Source: Planctomycetota bacterium (GTDB lineage Bacteria; Planctomycetota; Planctomycetia; Planctomycetales; Planctomycetaceae). From it: a stretch of 43,166 nucleotides of DNA. The position numbers were made by a program, and so were the translations under genes. Positions 15,199 to 24,791 of the stretch are shown one piece after another. The DNA lies in contig QWPB01000005.1 of assembly GCA_003671275.1 (NCBI GenBank), forward strand, positions 1 to 43,166. Direction: 5' to 3'. Position 1 is the first letter of the stretch; every line of letters begins with the position of its first letter. The notes under the pieces were generated by a model that saw nothing but the letters and a program-made list of their open reading frames with translations, was not told the DNA's origin and did not search any database.

Positions 15199-18150
15199 AT
15201 GAAGATGACGACCGAACAATCCACCGGGCACCGGACAACCACCGCGATCATCGTGACGGCGCTGCTGGTGTTTGCGGCTCCGCTGATGACCCTGGGATTG
15301 CGTTATCTGCGACTAGATAACAACGTCGAGTCATGGTTGCCCGCCAACGACTCCGAAGCAACGATCTTCAACTGGTATCGCAGCCACTTCGATGAAGAAG
15401 AACGCATCCTGGTGACCTGGCGCGGAAGCACGCTGGATGACCCTCGATTTGATGCACTGCGCACACGTCTTCTGGGCCAGGTGGATGCCGATGGAATGCG
15501 TCGCGGTGGGGTGCCTTACATCTCGACAGTCGTGACCGGACGAGAGATGCTGCAGCGGATGGTGGGCTATGGCGTTCCCCAGGACGAAGCCATCTCCCGG
15601 ATGACCGGAACGCTTATCGGGACCGGGCGTGTCAAGTTGCGGCTGACGGACGCAGGACGCGAGGAACGTGCATTCGCTCTGCAACAGTTGAAGGAGAAGG
15701 CCCACCATCAACTGGGAATCGATGTGGTCGCGATCGCCACATCATCCCAGACGTTGAATGCGCCACCAGCCGACACTTTGGATGAAACCTCGGATTCCGC
15801 CACGGTTGAAACGAGCCCAGCCGAAGTCGTTCTGGAACCGCTGGTGATTCCCGCCTTCGACCTGGAGTTAACCTGGAAGGGCTACTCGCCCGTTGATGCA
15901 AGAATCGAGGATCTGTGTACCATCGCCCGCAAGCTGACCGGAGTTGCGACCGCAGCTGACCAAAAGGGGCGTCCACTGGTCGATGATTGCTTTGTCATTC
16001 CGGGGTCACCCGTGGCCATGACCGTGACCCTGTCGGAAGCAGGACAAGCGGATGCCAGTGCCACGCTGGTCGCGCTGCGTCACGCGGCCCTACAGGTCGG
16101 AATCAAGGCGGATGACCTGATCCTCGGGGGCAGCTCCGTGGCAACCACCGAGCTGAATCGATCTGTTTTGCGAGCGGTCTGGGATCCCTCCGCTCCCTTG
16201 TGGCAGTTTCATCGCCGGTCTGTGATGCTGCTGTCAGGGCTGGTGGGAATGATTCTGGCCTTCTTGTCGCTGAAAAGTATTCGGCTGGGACTGCTGGTCC
16301 TGGGCGTGTCGTACTACGCCGCATTTGTATCAACGGCCCTGGTTCCCCTCACCGGCGGAGTCATGACGATGGTCATGATTGTGCTGCCGACCTTCGTGAT
16401 GGTGGTTGCTCTTTCCGGAGCGATTCACGTCGCGAACTATGTGGGACATGAAACACATCTTAATCCCGTCGGTGCCGTGAACCGGGCGGTCAAAGCCGCC
16501 AGGCTGCCATGTTTCAATTCCGTGTTTACCACGGTCCTGGGACTCCTGTCGTTGATGTCCAGTTCGTTGATTCCCGTTCGAGCGTTCGGACTTTATTCAT
16601 CGATTGGAGCGAGCCTGACGCTCGTCATGGTTCTGGTTGTGTTACCGGCGCTGCTCAAGCTGTTCCCGACACAAGGGCAGCAGCAGCAGGAGAACGACCA
16701 GCACCGTTGGACGGTCTTCACACAATTCATAATTCGCTGGCACCGACCCGTGTTGACCGTTTCCGTCATCCTGTGTCTGATCGCATGTGCAGGGTTGTAT
16801 CGTTTCCGGACAGAGACCCGTGTCATTCGCAATTTTGCGGATGATTCCCGGCTGATTCACGACTACAAGTACATCGAAGAACAGCTGACGGGAATCTCGT
16901 CCGTGGAAACCATAATCCGGTTTAATGCCGAGAGCCAGAAGTCACTGAAATTCCTGGAACGGATGGAGCTGGTCCGCGAGATTGCGGATGGAATCCGCGC
17001 CCACAAGGAAGTCAGCGGTGCCGTCTGCCTTCCGTACTTCCAGCCTTCGTTCAGCGAGCCCGGGCCCGACTCCTCCGGACGAGAACGTCTCGTCTACAAC
17101 CGCCGATCCAGCGAAACCGAGAAACGCGTCAAAGATCCGGCAACATCCGATGCTGGCTCGCTGGTCGCGGTGGCTTCGATTGCGGTCGACCTGCACCAGC
17201 CGGGCGATCAAGGGCTGAACTCGGCGGGTGATGAACTGTGGCGGATCACAGCTCAAGTTCCAGCTCTGGCCGATGTGGACTACAACGCATTGACTGCGGA
17301 ACTGGACGGGATTGTTCAACAGGTGACCGCGCTCCATCCCGGAACAAACCATTTTGTCACGGGAACTGTTCCGCTGTTCATGCGGACACAGGAGGCTCTG
17401 CTCTTCAGTCTGTTGTGGAGCTTCCTCTATGCGTTTCTGACGATTGGTGCGGTGATGATTCTCGCCCAGCGCAGTTTTGTGGCGGGTATCCTCAGCATGG
17501 TTCCCAACGTGCTTCCCATCGGAGCCGTCTTCGGTCTGGTTTCGTGGGGCCATGTGCGGATCGACATCGGGACCATGGTGACGGCATCGGTGGCATTGGG
17601 ATTAGCCGTCGATAGCAGCCTGCATCTGCTCACGTGGTTCCACCGGGGTATCGAGGACGGCATGAAACGCGACGATGCCATCGTCGGCAGTCTGGCACAT
17701 TGCGGACCGGCTATGCTGCAAACCAACTTGGGGATCGCCTTGGCGATGATTGTGCTTTATCCGTCCGATCTGGTGATGATCAGTCGGTTCGGCTGGCTGA
17801 TGTCCGCGTTAACGTTCGCAGCTTACTTTGGAAACGCCGTGATCCTGCCGGCGATGCTCAAGGGGCCCATGGGCAGTGCGATCGAGATGCGGGCACTGAA
17901 GAGTCGCGCACGGTTGTTAGCCGAGGCGGCCACCCAGACTCCGGCGGAAGCCAGTGAGGACGCAGCCAGCCATCCCGTGGTCGTGGAAGTGGCGACTTCG
18001 GATTCCGATGCGGCAACGGTGACACCGTTCGATTTGCCGACGATCGTCACGGCCAACACCGGTGAAGACGCCTCCGATACGGACGAGACCTCGATCCTCG
18101 AGTCCCTGCCGATCGAGCAGGCTCGCAAAGCCAAGCGGCATGCCGGGTAG
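15199..18150 (+). CDS. RND/MMPL-family transporter
   Basis: This 983-residue protein has the RND exporter plan: one N-terminal membrane helix (about residues 15-37), a large periplasmic loop, a group of five to six helices (about 345-500), a second helix (about 520-540), a second periplasmic loop, and a final group of five helices (about 735-880). Motifs such as GLAVDSSLHLL in the last group match the charged residue position of MMPL proteins. The first loop has a low-complexity Ala/Glu insertion near residues 190-215. The C-terminus is an acidic disordered tail. Planctomycetes carry many such proteins; related ones export hopanoids or lipids, but the substrate here is unknown. It follows the HEAT lipoprotein gene by 58 bp, so the two may form an operon. 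Confidence 0.88.
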   Translation: MKMTTEQSTGHRTTTAIIVTALLVFAAPLMTLGLRYLRLDNNVESWLPANDSEATIFNWYRSHFDEEERILVTWRGSTLDDPRFDALRTRLLGQVDADGMRRGGVPYISTVVTGREMLQRMVGYGVPQDEAISRMTGTLIGTGRVKLRLTDAGREERAFALQQLKEKAHHQLGIDVVAIATSSQTLNAPPADTLDETSDSATVETSPAEVVLEPLVIPAFDLELTWKGYSPVDARIEDLCTIARKLTGVATAADQKGRPLVDDCFVIPGSPVAMTVTLSEAGQADASATLVALRHAALQVGIKADDLILGGSSVATTELNRSVLRAVWDPSAPLWQFHRRSVMLLSGLVGMILAFLSLKSIRLGLLVLGVSYYAAFVSTALVPLTGGVMTMVMIVLPTFVMVVALSGAIHVANYVGHETHLNPVGAVNRAVKAARLPCFNSVFTTVLGLLSLMSSSLIPVRAFGLYSSIGASLTLVMVLVVLPALLKLFPTQGQQQQENDQHRWTVFTQFIIRWHRPVLTVSVILCLIACAGLYRFRTETRVIRNFADDSRLIHDYKYIEEQLTGISSVETIIRFNAESQKSLKFLERMELVREIADGIRAHKEVSGAVCLPYFQPSFSEPGPDSSGRERLVYNRRSSETEKRVKDPATSDAGSLVAVASIAVDLHQPGDQGLNSAGDELWRITAQVPALADVDYNALTAELDGIVQQVTALHPGTNHFVTGTVPLFMRTQEALLFSLLWSFLYAFLTIGAVMILAQRSFVAGILSMVPNVLPIGAVFGLVSWGHVRIDIGTMVTASVALGLAVDSSLHLLTWFHRGIEDGMKRDDAIVGSLAHCGPAMLQTNLGIALAMIVLYPSDLVMISRFGWLMSALTFAAYFGNAVILPAMLKGPMGSAIEMRALKSRARLLAEAATQTPAEASEDAASHPVVVEVATSDSDAATVTPFDLPTIVTANTGEDASDTDETSILESLPIEQARKAKRHAG

Positions 18151-18441
18151 CCACGCCGCGTGATCCCATGGCGATGTGAGCCACTGGAGATACCTGATCT
18201 CCGGACCGGGATCGACCCGCTGTCATTCCGAATCGGCCTCGCCGGATTCTCAGAGTGGGGACTCTTCGGTCGCCTGTGTCAGACCGTGGTCCGCAAGTCA
18301 CCAAGACTCTTCAAGGGGCCACTTCGAACAGTTCCCTCAGACCGCTGAGAAAACGGTCGATTGCACTTACTTAGGATTGTTTACTAAATGATTGGTGGAT
18401 ATGATCTCGATAGATGCGATGATCTTCGGGAGAGCCCCTGC

Positions 18442-19899
18442 ATGTCCACTCGTCCAAATTTCTGTGGTCGTACCCGTCGTGAGATGCTGTGGGATTCGGG
18501 TTGCGGCTTTCCGGCTGTGGCCCTGGCCTCACTGCTGGGGCAGGATCTGCTGAGTGGAACTGCGACAGCCGAAGGGCTGGGAGAGTACAAAAATCCGCTC
18601 GCGCCCAAACAGCCGCATCATGAGCCCGACGCGACCGCGTGCATCTTCCTCTATATGTACGGCGGTCCCAGTCAGGTCGACACCTTCGACTACAAACCGG
18701 AAATGTATGGCCGCGATAACCAGACCGTAACGGTCAAGACCTTTGGTCGCGGCGGGCACAAGAACGAAGGCCGCATCGTCGAGCCTCGCTGGAAGTTCAA
18801 ACAGTACGGCCAGTGCGGCAAGTACGTCAGTGACCTGTTCCCAAACCTTGCCCAAAAGGTCGATGACATCGCGTTCCTGCACTCGATGACCGCCGACAGC
18901 CCGATTCACGGATCGGCGATGCTGATGATGAATTCGGGCAAGATCCTCAGCGGCAGCCCATGTCTGGGCTCGTGGCTGAACTATGGGCTGGGAACGGTCA
19001 ACGAGAACCTGCCGGGGTTCTGCGTGATGCTTGACCCGCGCGGTGGACCGATCAGCGGACCCAAGAACTGGTCCAGCGGCTACATGCCCGCCACATACCA
19101 GGCCACGGTGATGCGGTCACAGGGGAACCCGATCCTTGACCTCGCCCCGCAACAGGGCCTGACCACGGCGGCCCAGCGGCGTCTCCTGGATACCCTGCGT
19201 GAGTCCAATGAAGAGCACGAAGCCCTCCGGCGGGACAACTCAAACCTCTCCGCCCGCATCGCCAGCTACGAACTTGCCTACAAGATGCAGGCCCACGCCC
19301 CCGAGGCCGTTGACCTCACCCAGGAAACCGAATCCACGCAGAAGCTGTATGGCCTCGATAACCCCAAGACAGCTGCGTTCGGACGGCAGTGCCTGTTGGC
19401 GCGGCGGCTGGTCGAGCGCGGGGTGCGGTTCGTGCAGATCTACTCGGGCGGGGCTCACAACGACGATAACTGGGACGCCCACAGCGATATGGAGTTCAAC
19501 CATAACCTGCACGCGGGCGAGACCGACCTGCCGATCGCCGGGCTGTTGGCCGACCTCAAACAGCGGGGGCTGCTCAGCAAAACGATTATTGTCTGGAGCG
19601 GTGAATTTGGTCGCCAGCCGACCGCCGAGTACGCCAAGGGCACGGGCCGCGACCACAACTGCTTCGGCTTCACCTCCTGGATGGCGGGCGGAGGGATCAA
19701 GGGAGGTCTAAGCTACGGCACCACGGATGAACTCGGCAGCAAGGCCGTCGAAAACCGCCTGCACGTCAAACAGTTGCACGCCACCATCATGCACCAGATG
19801 GGCCTGGACCCGAACGGCCTGAGCTACTTCTTCGGTGGACTGAACCAGAAGCTGGTGGGGGTAGAAGAGGTCGAGCCGATTGAAGAGATCATTGGGTGA
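18442..19899 (+). CDS. DUF1501 secreted protein
   Basis: This 485-residue protein belongs to the DUF1501 family, a sulfatase-like or phosphatase-like fold common in planctomycetes. It starts with a Tat-like signal (R-T-R-R-E-M-L-W-D followed by a hydrophobic stretch to GTATA). Family motifs are IFLYMYGGPSQVDTFDYKP near the N-terminus, DLFPNLAQKVDDIAFLHSM, GRQCLLARRLVERGVRFVQI, and the C-terminal GEFGRQP with GRDHN and SWMAGGG. DUF1501 genes usually pair with DUF1549/DUF1553 cytochrome-like genes; none is next to it here. The 290 bases upstream (18151-18441) hold no gene. The start at 18442 is chosen over 18388 because the signal begins there. A second member is at 38342-39769. Confidence 0.92.
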   Translation: MSTRPNFCGRTRREMLWDSGCGFPAVALASLLGQDLLSGTATAEGLGEYKNPLAPKQPHHEPDATACIFLYMYGGPSQVDTFDYKPEMYGRDNQTVTVKTFGRGGHKNEGRIVEPRWKFKQYGQCGKYVSDLFPNLAQKVDDIAFLHSMTADSPIHGSAMLMMNSGKILSGSPCLGSWLNYGLGTVNENLPGFCVMLDPRGGPISGPKNWSSGYMPATYQATVMRSQGNPILDLAPQQGLTTAAQRRLLDTLRESNEEHEALRRDNSNLSARIASYELAYKMQAHAPEAVDLTQETESTQKLYGLDNPKTAAFGRQCLLARRLVERGVRFVQIYSGGAHNDDNWDAHSDMEFNHNLHAGETDLPIAGLLADLKQRGLLSKTIIVWSGEFGRQPTAEYAKGTGRDHNCFGFTSWMAGGGIKGGLSYGTTDELGSKAVENRLHVKQLHATIMHQMGLDPNGLSYFFGGLNQKLVGVEEVEPIEEIIG

Positions 19900-20053
19900 T
19901 GGTGCGTCGCCGAATTCGTAAAAAATCGGGTTCATCCGACTATTGGGGGGGATCACGTATTCTGTGGTTTTAACCTTGTCACATGAACTTGGTGTGGCAC
20001 AGGGTAAGGATTCGTCGGTGGGGTGCTCGCAGTTCTGATAGCCGTACGCTCGT

Positions 20054-21424
20054 CTACTTGTCCGTCAGCTCGTGATGCATCTCTCTTCGCAGAGCGGTCA
20101 GCTTCTCGTTCATCAGCTTCACAATTTGGAACCGATCAAACACCAAGGCGGCTTCGGTCACCCGCTCCTTCGGCGGTTGCATTATCGCGAGGTGGGCTTC
20201 GGCGAATGCCTGACCCATCAGCGCGAACGTCTTCGCGCAGCCGAGGTAGTGATAGCCCGCATTGGAGGCCCCGCGCTTCCAGAGGGCGACTTCAGCGGGT
20301 GAGATCAGGTCGGCTTCAAACTTCTTGAGGAACTCTCGCTTCTCAGCGTCGGTCATCTGGCCATCGGCGTTGGCGTGATCCTTGTGCTTGGAGTCGAGGT
20401 AGTAGCCCATCTGCCGGACTTTGCCGTGCTTGTCGTCGATCGCTCCGAGTTCCTCGGACCAGAAAGGAGCGGTAGGCACCGCGACGACGTTGCCTTGGAA
20501 CTCCGGCAACGACGCCGGTGCAGCCATCGCCTCGCGGAACGACACGATGTCAGAACCGGCCTTCGCGCCTCCCACGCCCATGACGCCGATCACAACGGGC
20601 ATATTGGGAGCGGCCAGATCACGCCGTACATCGCGGATAAAGTGCGAGAGGCAGTCGCTGTAGCTCGCAAAACGCGGCGCGGCTTGGCCCTGTTTCGGAT
20701 GCGGATAAGCGTGGCTATCGACCATGTCGTTCCAACCTTGAAGCCACACAAAGCCCGCGATCTCGTAGCCAGCCGCCGGGTCATAAGCTGGGCACACTCG
20801 CTTCGGATCAGCCAGTACGCGCTTCACATGCTCGATCATGAGGCGGTAATAAACGCCGGTCTCTTGGATCTTGTCGGTCTTCCATTTCTCGAAGTCCTTT
20901 GGGATGCCGTGGCCTTCCTGCTTGGGATAGTTTTCCTTTTGCCAATCGCTTAGCACATACGGCCCGGCACTCGGCGGACGGAAGTCGGTATGCAATGACT
21001 TTCCGCCCCACGCGGTCTTGACGATGAGTACCGGTTCGCTGAACTGCCTGTCGAGCGTCAACCCAAAGGTGAACTCAGGCCCGATTTTTCCACCCGTTTC
21101 ACTCGGCTTTTGCCGTGAGCCGTAGCCCGCCGTGAGTTTCCCGAACCCCTCGCCATTCGAATCACCGACTCCGGTGAAATACGAAATCCAGACATGATCG
21201 CAGACCGTTGGCTGCCCATCCGTTCCGCGCATCTGCTTGAGCAACGGAAGCGTCGCCGGGTCATCACCGATGTAGTCGAATGTCTCGATTTTCGCATGCC
21301 CCTCCATGTTGGATTGGCCGGCGAGAATGAAGACCTTCAATGGCTTGGACTGAGCCATCGCCGCGCTGGACGCGAACAGCAGGATTGCGAGCAGAGTTCC
21401 CGACAAGTGCGAGGGCTGTCTCAT
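20054..21424 (-). CDS. Secreted sialate O-acetylesterase-like carbohydrate esterase
   Basis: This 456-residue protein begins at ATG 21424 with a signal peptide (MRQPSHLSGTLLAILLFASS, ending AMA|Q); the open frame extends to 21514 without adding homology. The SASA-type esterase domain shows FILAGQSNMEGH with the nucleophile Ser, WGGKSLHTDFRPPS, FVWLQGWNDM and a C-terminal part with DSKHKDHANADGQM. Such enzymes remove acetyl groups from sialic acid or xylan-type sugars outside the cell. The gene is convergent with the DUF1501 gene and stands alone. The substrate is inferred only from family. Confidence 0.87.
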   Translation of the reverse strand: MRQPSHLSGTLLAILLFASSAAMAQSKPLKVFILAGQSNMEGHAKIETFDYIGDDPATLPLLKQMRGTDGQPTVCDHVWISYFTGVGDSNGEGFGKLTAGYGSRQKPSETGGKIGPEFTFGLTLDRQFSEPVLIVKTAWGGKSLHTDFRPPSAGPYVLSDWQKENYPKQEGHGIPKDFEKWKTDKIQETGVYYRLMIEHVKRVLADPKRVCPAYDPAAGYEIAGFVWLQGWNDMVDSHAYPHPKQGQAAPRFASYSDCLSHFIRDVRRDLAAPNMPVVIGVMGVGGAKAGSDIVSFREAMAAPASLPEFQGNVVAVPTAPFWSEELGAIDDKHGKVRQMGYYLDSKHKDHANADGQMTDAEKREFLKKFEADLISPAEVALWKRGASNAGYHYLGCAKTFALMGQAFAEAHLAIMQPPKERVTEAALVFDRFQIVKLMNEKLTALRREMHHELTDK

Positions 21425-21762
21425 GGAACGTGGTTCCTTTGTCTCATGGCTGAGGGGGTCCACGGCGAACGCTCGTCGTGGATGGTCGAGGCGCGTACTC
21501 ATCTCGGCGACCACCTCTGACTGGGCATCGTACAGGTTTGTTGTCTCGCCGAAATCGATCGAATGGTTTTAGAGTGGGCTTGGAACACAATACGCCTCGC
21601 TACAGTGAATCACGAAGCTGCCCTCGCGGCCAAGTCTCTTCAATGAGTATTGAACGTATCGCCAGTGGTTCGTGTTTCAACTTATTCCAGCTGCCCTGCC
21701 TCGGTAGATCCCGAAGGTCAGCCGGAGTCGGCCCGTCGTTGACGCCCGGATGCGGTCGACCA
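21425..21762. other. Intergenic stretch, nothing recognised
   Basis: These 338 bases lie between the start of the esterase gene and the end of the ExbB/ExbD operon, both on the minus strand. The esterase promoter should be here. No gene, RNA or strong repeat is visible. Confidence 0.4.
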
Positions 21763-22734
21763 TCAGGGTGAGACGGTGTCGGCCGGAGTGGTGGCGGGAG
21801 CGGTTTGTAGCGAGGGGACAGGCTCGTCCAATAATCCTACGGACGTCGGGTCCGTGGGCGCAATCGGCACCCATTGGGAGTCGATCACCCCCGCGTTCGA
21901 GTGCGGTCGCACGGGGCGTTTTTTCTTCCGTTGTAAGAGGATGACTCCCCCGATCAGAACGGCACCCAGCATCCCGACAATCGCCAGTTCTCGCGAAGTG
22001 GCTGGAGGAGGGCCACCAGCCTTCTGGGGAGCGATCGAACGCAGACGCCCCATCAATAGCGGTGTACCTCGTGCTTTGTCATCAAACGTCTGATAGGTCA
22101 TGATCTTGAAGAAATATCCGACGAAAATCACCTCGGATTCGACCTTGGCACCCACCGGAAGTCCGGGGGGCAGCTCCGTAAAAACGACAGTGTAGGGGAT
22201 GGATTTCGATTCGTCGGTCCATCCCATCGCTTCGTAACAGACGGTGACCCCAAGCGGGTTCTCGGAGGGGGTATACTTCAGGACTCGCCGCACATTCAGA
22301 CGCAGACGCAATAATTTTCCCCGGTAATTCTCAGGCTCAGCCCAGAGCTGGGTCAGGGCAGGTTCCGACTGTGCGCGCTTTTCCAGGTCGGCCTGCGATT
22401 GAGTGCGGCTCCAGCCTACCAGCTGCCAGTAGGCAATCATCTCGCGTTGGCGCAGCTGAGTTCGGTCGGAGACCAGTTCGTCCAGAGACATAAACTTGGC
22501 GAACTCGGCTGGGTCCAGGTCATTGGGGCCCGCGACAATGGTTTCGGCGCTAGCGGCGGGCGGCGGAGCGGGTGCTGTCCCAGCTTCTTCCGCCTGGACT
22601 TCCAGCCAGCGCCACGAGGAGGCTTCGCGAGCCGTACTGTATAGCGCCCCGATGACGGCCATGCTGACCAGCAGCGACAAGGTCCGAGTGGCGGGGATCG
22701 ACGATCCGAACGGACGGGCAATTCGGCGGCGCAT
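21763..22734 (-). CDS. Membrane protein, last gene of the ExbB/ExbD operon
   Basis: This 323-residue protein has a hydrophobic segment near the N-terminus (about residues 15-37), a soluble periplasmic part of about 200 residues, and a second membrane helix (LAIVGMLGAVLIGGVILL) followed by a basic stop and a Pro/Thr-rich tail. The soluble part includes a strand-rich region (YRGKLLRLRLNVRRVLKY ... PYTVVFTELPPGLP ... SEVIFVGYFFKIMTY). No family is recognised. The ATG at 22734 has GGGGAG seven bases upstream and is favoured over an in-frame TTG at 22857. Being fourth in an ExbB-ExbD-ExbD operon, it may be the envelope protein that receives energy from that motor. Confidence 0.65.
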   Translation of the reverse strand: MRRRIARPFGSSIPATRTLSLLVSMAVIGALYSTAREASSWRWLEVQAEEAGTAPAPPPAASAETIVAGPNDLDPAEFAKFMSLDELVSDRTQLRQREMIAYWQLVGWSRTQSQADLEKRAQSEPALTQLWAEPENYRGKLLRLRLNVRRVLKYTPSENPLGVTVCYEAMGWTDESKSIPYTVVFTELPPGLPVGAKVESEVIFVGYFFKIMTYQTFDDKARGTPLLMGRLRSIAPQKAGGPPPATSRELAIVGMLGAVLIGGVILLQRKKKRPVRPHSNAGVIDSQWVPIAPTDPTSVGLLDEPVPSLQTAPATTPADTVSP

Positions 22735-22874
22735 GACTGGCTCCCCAAGGGCTGGCTGTCTCTCGGGATCGGAACCACCCCAACGGTTGACTGACTCGAC
22801 GATTCGAACCACGGTGGGATTGAGCCGGTTCCGTCTCCGAGCCGGATTCGATGCCAATTCTCAGCCGGAACCGA

Positions 22875-23399
22875 TCACTCGGTTCCCCCCATCTCCACGA
22901 AGCTGATCTGGCGCATCGGCTTGCCGTCAGGCATCTTCTGCTTCATGCAGATATCAACGATTTTCAGGAGTTCCTCGTAGTGCAACCGTTTGTCGGCATG
23001 GATCTGAATCCGATCAAAGGGGATCGCCTGGAGCCCGAATATCGACCTGAGATGCCGGTCCAACTGCTGGAGGGACGAGGGGGTCAACCGACCAAGTACC
23101 ACTGCCTGGCGTCCGACGGTGACGGATGTGGCCTGACCATTGTCATCCCCCGGCACCATGATGTCCAGAGTTTCCACAAATGCACTACCGCCGCCGCCGC
23201 CAGTGGACGAATCAGGCGACATCTCGACGTTGGTCATCGGGACCGCCAGTGGCAAGTGCATCTGAAAATGCCCCTCGATCGGGGTCGGGCGAAACGTCAG
23301 GATGAAGAATGCAAGCAGCTGAAATGCCATATCCAGCATGGCCGCCAGATTCAGCTGCACTTCTTCGGCAGGCTTTTTCTTATGTCGGCGACGGCTCAT
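22875..23399 (-). CDS. ExbD/TolR-family biopolymer transport protein (second copy)
   Basis: This 174-residue protein has the ExbD plan. A short cytoplasmic N-terminus (RRRHKKKPAEEVQLNLAAML) is followed by a membrane helix with the essential Asp (D-M-A-F-Q-L-L-A-F-F) and a periplasmic domain that ends in a helix-strand unit (IQIHADKRLHYEELLKIVDI). A Gly/Ser-rich loop (about residues 66-72) is an insertion. It overlaps the preceding exbD by ATGA, so the two are coupled. With ExbB it should form a proton-driven motor that energises an outer-membrane or envelope process. Confidence 0.87.
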   Translation of the reverse strand: MSRRRHKKKPAEEVQLNLAAMLDMAFQLLAFFILTFRPTPIEGHFQMHLPLAVPMTNVEMSPDSSTGGGGGSAFVETLDIMVPGDDNGQATSVTVGRQAVVLGRLTPSSLQQLDRHLRSIFGLQAIPFDRIQIHADKRLHYEELLKIVDICMKQKMPDGKPMRQISFVEMGGTE

Positions 23400-23860
23400 C
23401 GCTGCTTCTCCTCAATGCGGTTCATGGCACTCAGAGCAATCTGGCGGTACCCATGGGCCTGGCAGAGTCGAATGATGCGAATGATGTGTTCGAAGTTCGT
23501 CGTTTTGTCGGCACGAATAATGACCGGGATGGGGAGTTCATCCGCGTCGCCAAGGGGGGTTCCCAGGGCCTTCAGGTGCATCCGGACCAGGCGTGCCTCG
23601 TGAGGCACGAAAGTGTCCACCTCTACCGACTTGCCGTAGGACTTCACCTGGCCCTGAACATTGATATTCAACAGAAGCGGTTCCATTGAGCCCGCATATT
23701 CGAGCGGCCGGGCCGATCCAAGCACGGGCAGCTGCAAGGACAAATCGAGCGCCGCCCCCTTGAAGTTGATCACCAGCATGAAGAACGTGATCAGCTGAAA
23801 GACCATGTCGAGAATGGGAGTCAGATTGGGTTCGACTCCCTCGGTCGAATGTCCAGACAT
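23396..23860 (-). CDS. ExbD/TolR-family biopolymer transport protein (first copy)
   Basis: This 154-residue protein opens with EPNLTPILDMVFQLITFFML, the ExbD membrane helix with its proton-carrying Asp. A periplasmic domain follows with strands such as EPLLLNINVQGQVKSYGKSV and a C-terminal LPIPVIIRADKTTNFEHIIR. It overlaps the second exbD-like gene by four bases. Two different ExbD proteins next to one ExbB are common in planctomycetes and suggest a mixed dimer plug in the ExbB ring. A strong hairpin lies in the gap after the exbB gene. Confidence 0.88.
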   Translation of the reverse strand: MSGHSTEGVEPNLTPILDMVFQLITFFMLVINFKGAALDLSLQLPVLGSARPLEYAGSMEPLLLNINVQGQVKSYGKSVEVDTFVPHEARLVRMHLKALGTPLGDADELPIPVIIRADKTTNFEHIIRIIRLCQAHGYRQIALSAMNRIEEKQR

Positions 23861-23882
23861 GCCTCACTCCTCATTGCCAGCT

Positions 23883-23920
23883 GCCCCTGGGGCCCGCGAC
23901 AGTGCGCGGGCCCCAGGGGC
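23883..23920. promoter_or_regulatory. Very stable hairpin inside the ExbB/ExbD operon
   Basis: Perfect 16-bp arms (23883-23898 and 23905-23920), almost all G and C, flank a 6-nt loop between exbB and the first exbD. There is no T run on the minus strand. It may set the ratio of ExbB to ExbD by partial termination, RNA processing or 3'-end protection. Confidence 0.6.
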
Positions 23921-23960
23921 GAAACGGATCATGCGTGCGGGACGAACCGTCCCCTGCGAT

Positions 23961-24791
23961 TCAGGCCTGCGACGTCCCCGATGCTTGCGGCTTCGAACGG
24001 GCGGACCCGTGAGCCCGCATAATAAAGTCGTCTGCCAGGTTGATGGCCTGCAGGCTGAGCGAGGCAATCTTGTTCTTGAATACGGCAAACAGGAAGATCG
24101 CCGGGACTGAAATGGCGACCCCTTCAAATGTGATCAGAAGGGCTTCTGAGATACCGTGGGCCACTTGACTGGCCTTCATCTCGCCCCCCTTGGCGATGTC
24201 GCTGAAACTGGACATCATCCCCTTGAGGGTTCCCAGCAGCCCGATGAGCGGCCCCAGGGAGCCGATGACCGCCAGCATACTGTTCTTCTTTTCCATTTCG
24301 ACCACGACCGCTTCACCGGCCCGGTCGACCGATTCTCGGGCTTCGCTCAGACCGTTGGACAAAGCGGGAAGCCCGGCCGCAACCATCTGGCCCAACTCGC
24401 AATCGCTCTCTTTGGCGGTGCGCAGGATACCCGCATAGTCACGGGCGGCCAGCAACTTGTCCAAATCGTCGATGAGCCCTTGGGGAATCACGACTTCGGG
24501 GCGCAAGTCTTGAAACAACCGGACCACCTGGGCCACGAAGTACATGAACATCATCAGCAGAACGCCACCGATCCAGCCGGACGTGTGAATCAACCACACC
24601 AGCATCGACATTTCTTCGGGGGCCGCATCCGTGGCAGGAGTCGTTGCGGCGTTGGGATCAGCGGGAGCCGGGGCCGCAACCGGTGCGGCAGCGGGCGCGG
24701 CTTCCTGGGCAGCGAGTGGGGCAGCCATTTGTGATAACAATGCGGCCCAGCAGCATAGCACCGCCACCGACCATCGCGAAAAGACCGACAT
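23961..24791 (-). CDS. MotA/TolQ/ExbB-family proton channel protein
   Basis: This 276-residue protein carries an N-terminal signal-like segment (VFSRWSVAVLCCWAALLSQ) and an Ala/Pro-rich linker (about residues 28-55). A membrane helix (about 64-88) and the conserved MotA/TolQ core follow, with two helices at LAVIGSLGPLIGLLGTLKGM and ISEALLITFEGVAISVPAIF. The rest of the core is helical and cytoplasmic. The N-terminal extension is longer than in E. coli ExbB but usual for planctomycetes. It is the first gene of the operon; 293 bases upstream separate it from the divergent PQQ-like gene and must hold both promoters. Confidence 0.9.
   Translation of the reverse strand: MSVFSRWSVAVLCCWAALLSQMAAPLAAQEAAPAAAPVAAPAPADPNAATTPATDAAPEEMSMLVWLIHTSGWIGGVLLMMFMYFVAQVVRLFQDLRPEVVIPQGLIDDLDKLLAARDYAGILRTAKESDCELGQMVAAGLPALSNGLSEARESVDRAGEAVVVEMEKKNSMLAVIGSLGPLIGLLGTLKGMMSSFSDIAKGGEMKASQVAHGISEALLITFEGVAISVPAIFLFAVFKNKIASLSLQAINLADDFIMRAHGSARSKPQASGTSQA

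Noticed and set aside
18186-18202. Small inverted repeat GGAGAT/ATCTCC after the MMPL gene as a terminator
   Set aside because: Arms are only 6 bp and no T run follows; too weak to call.
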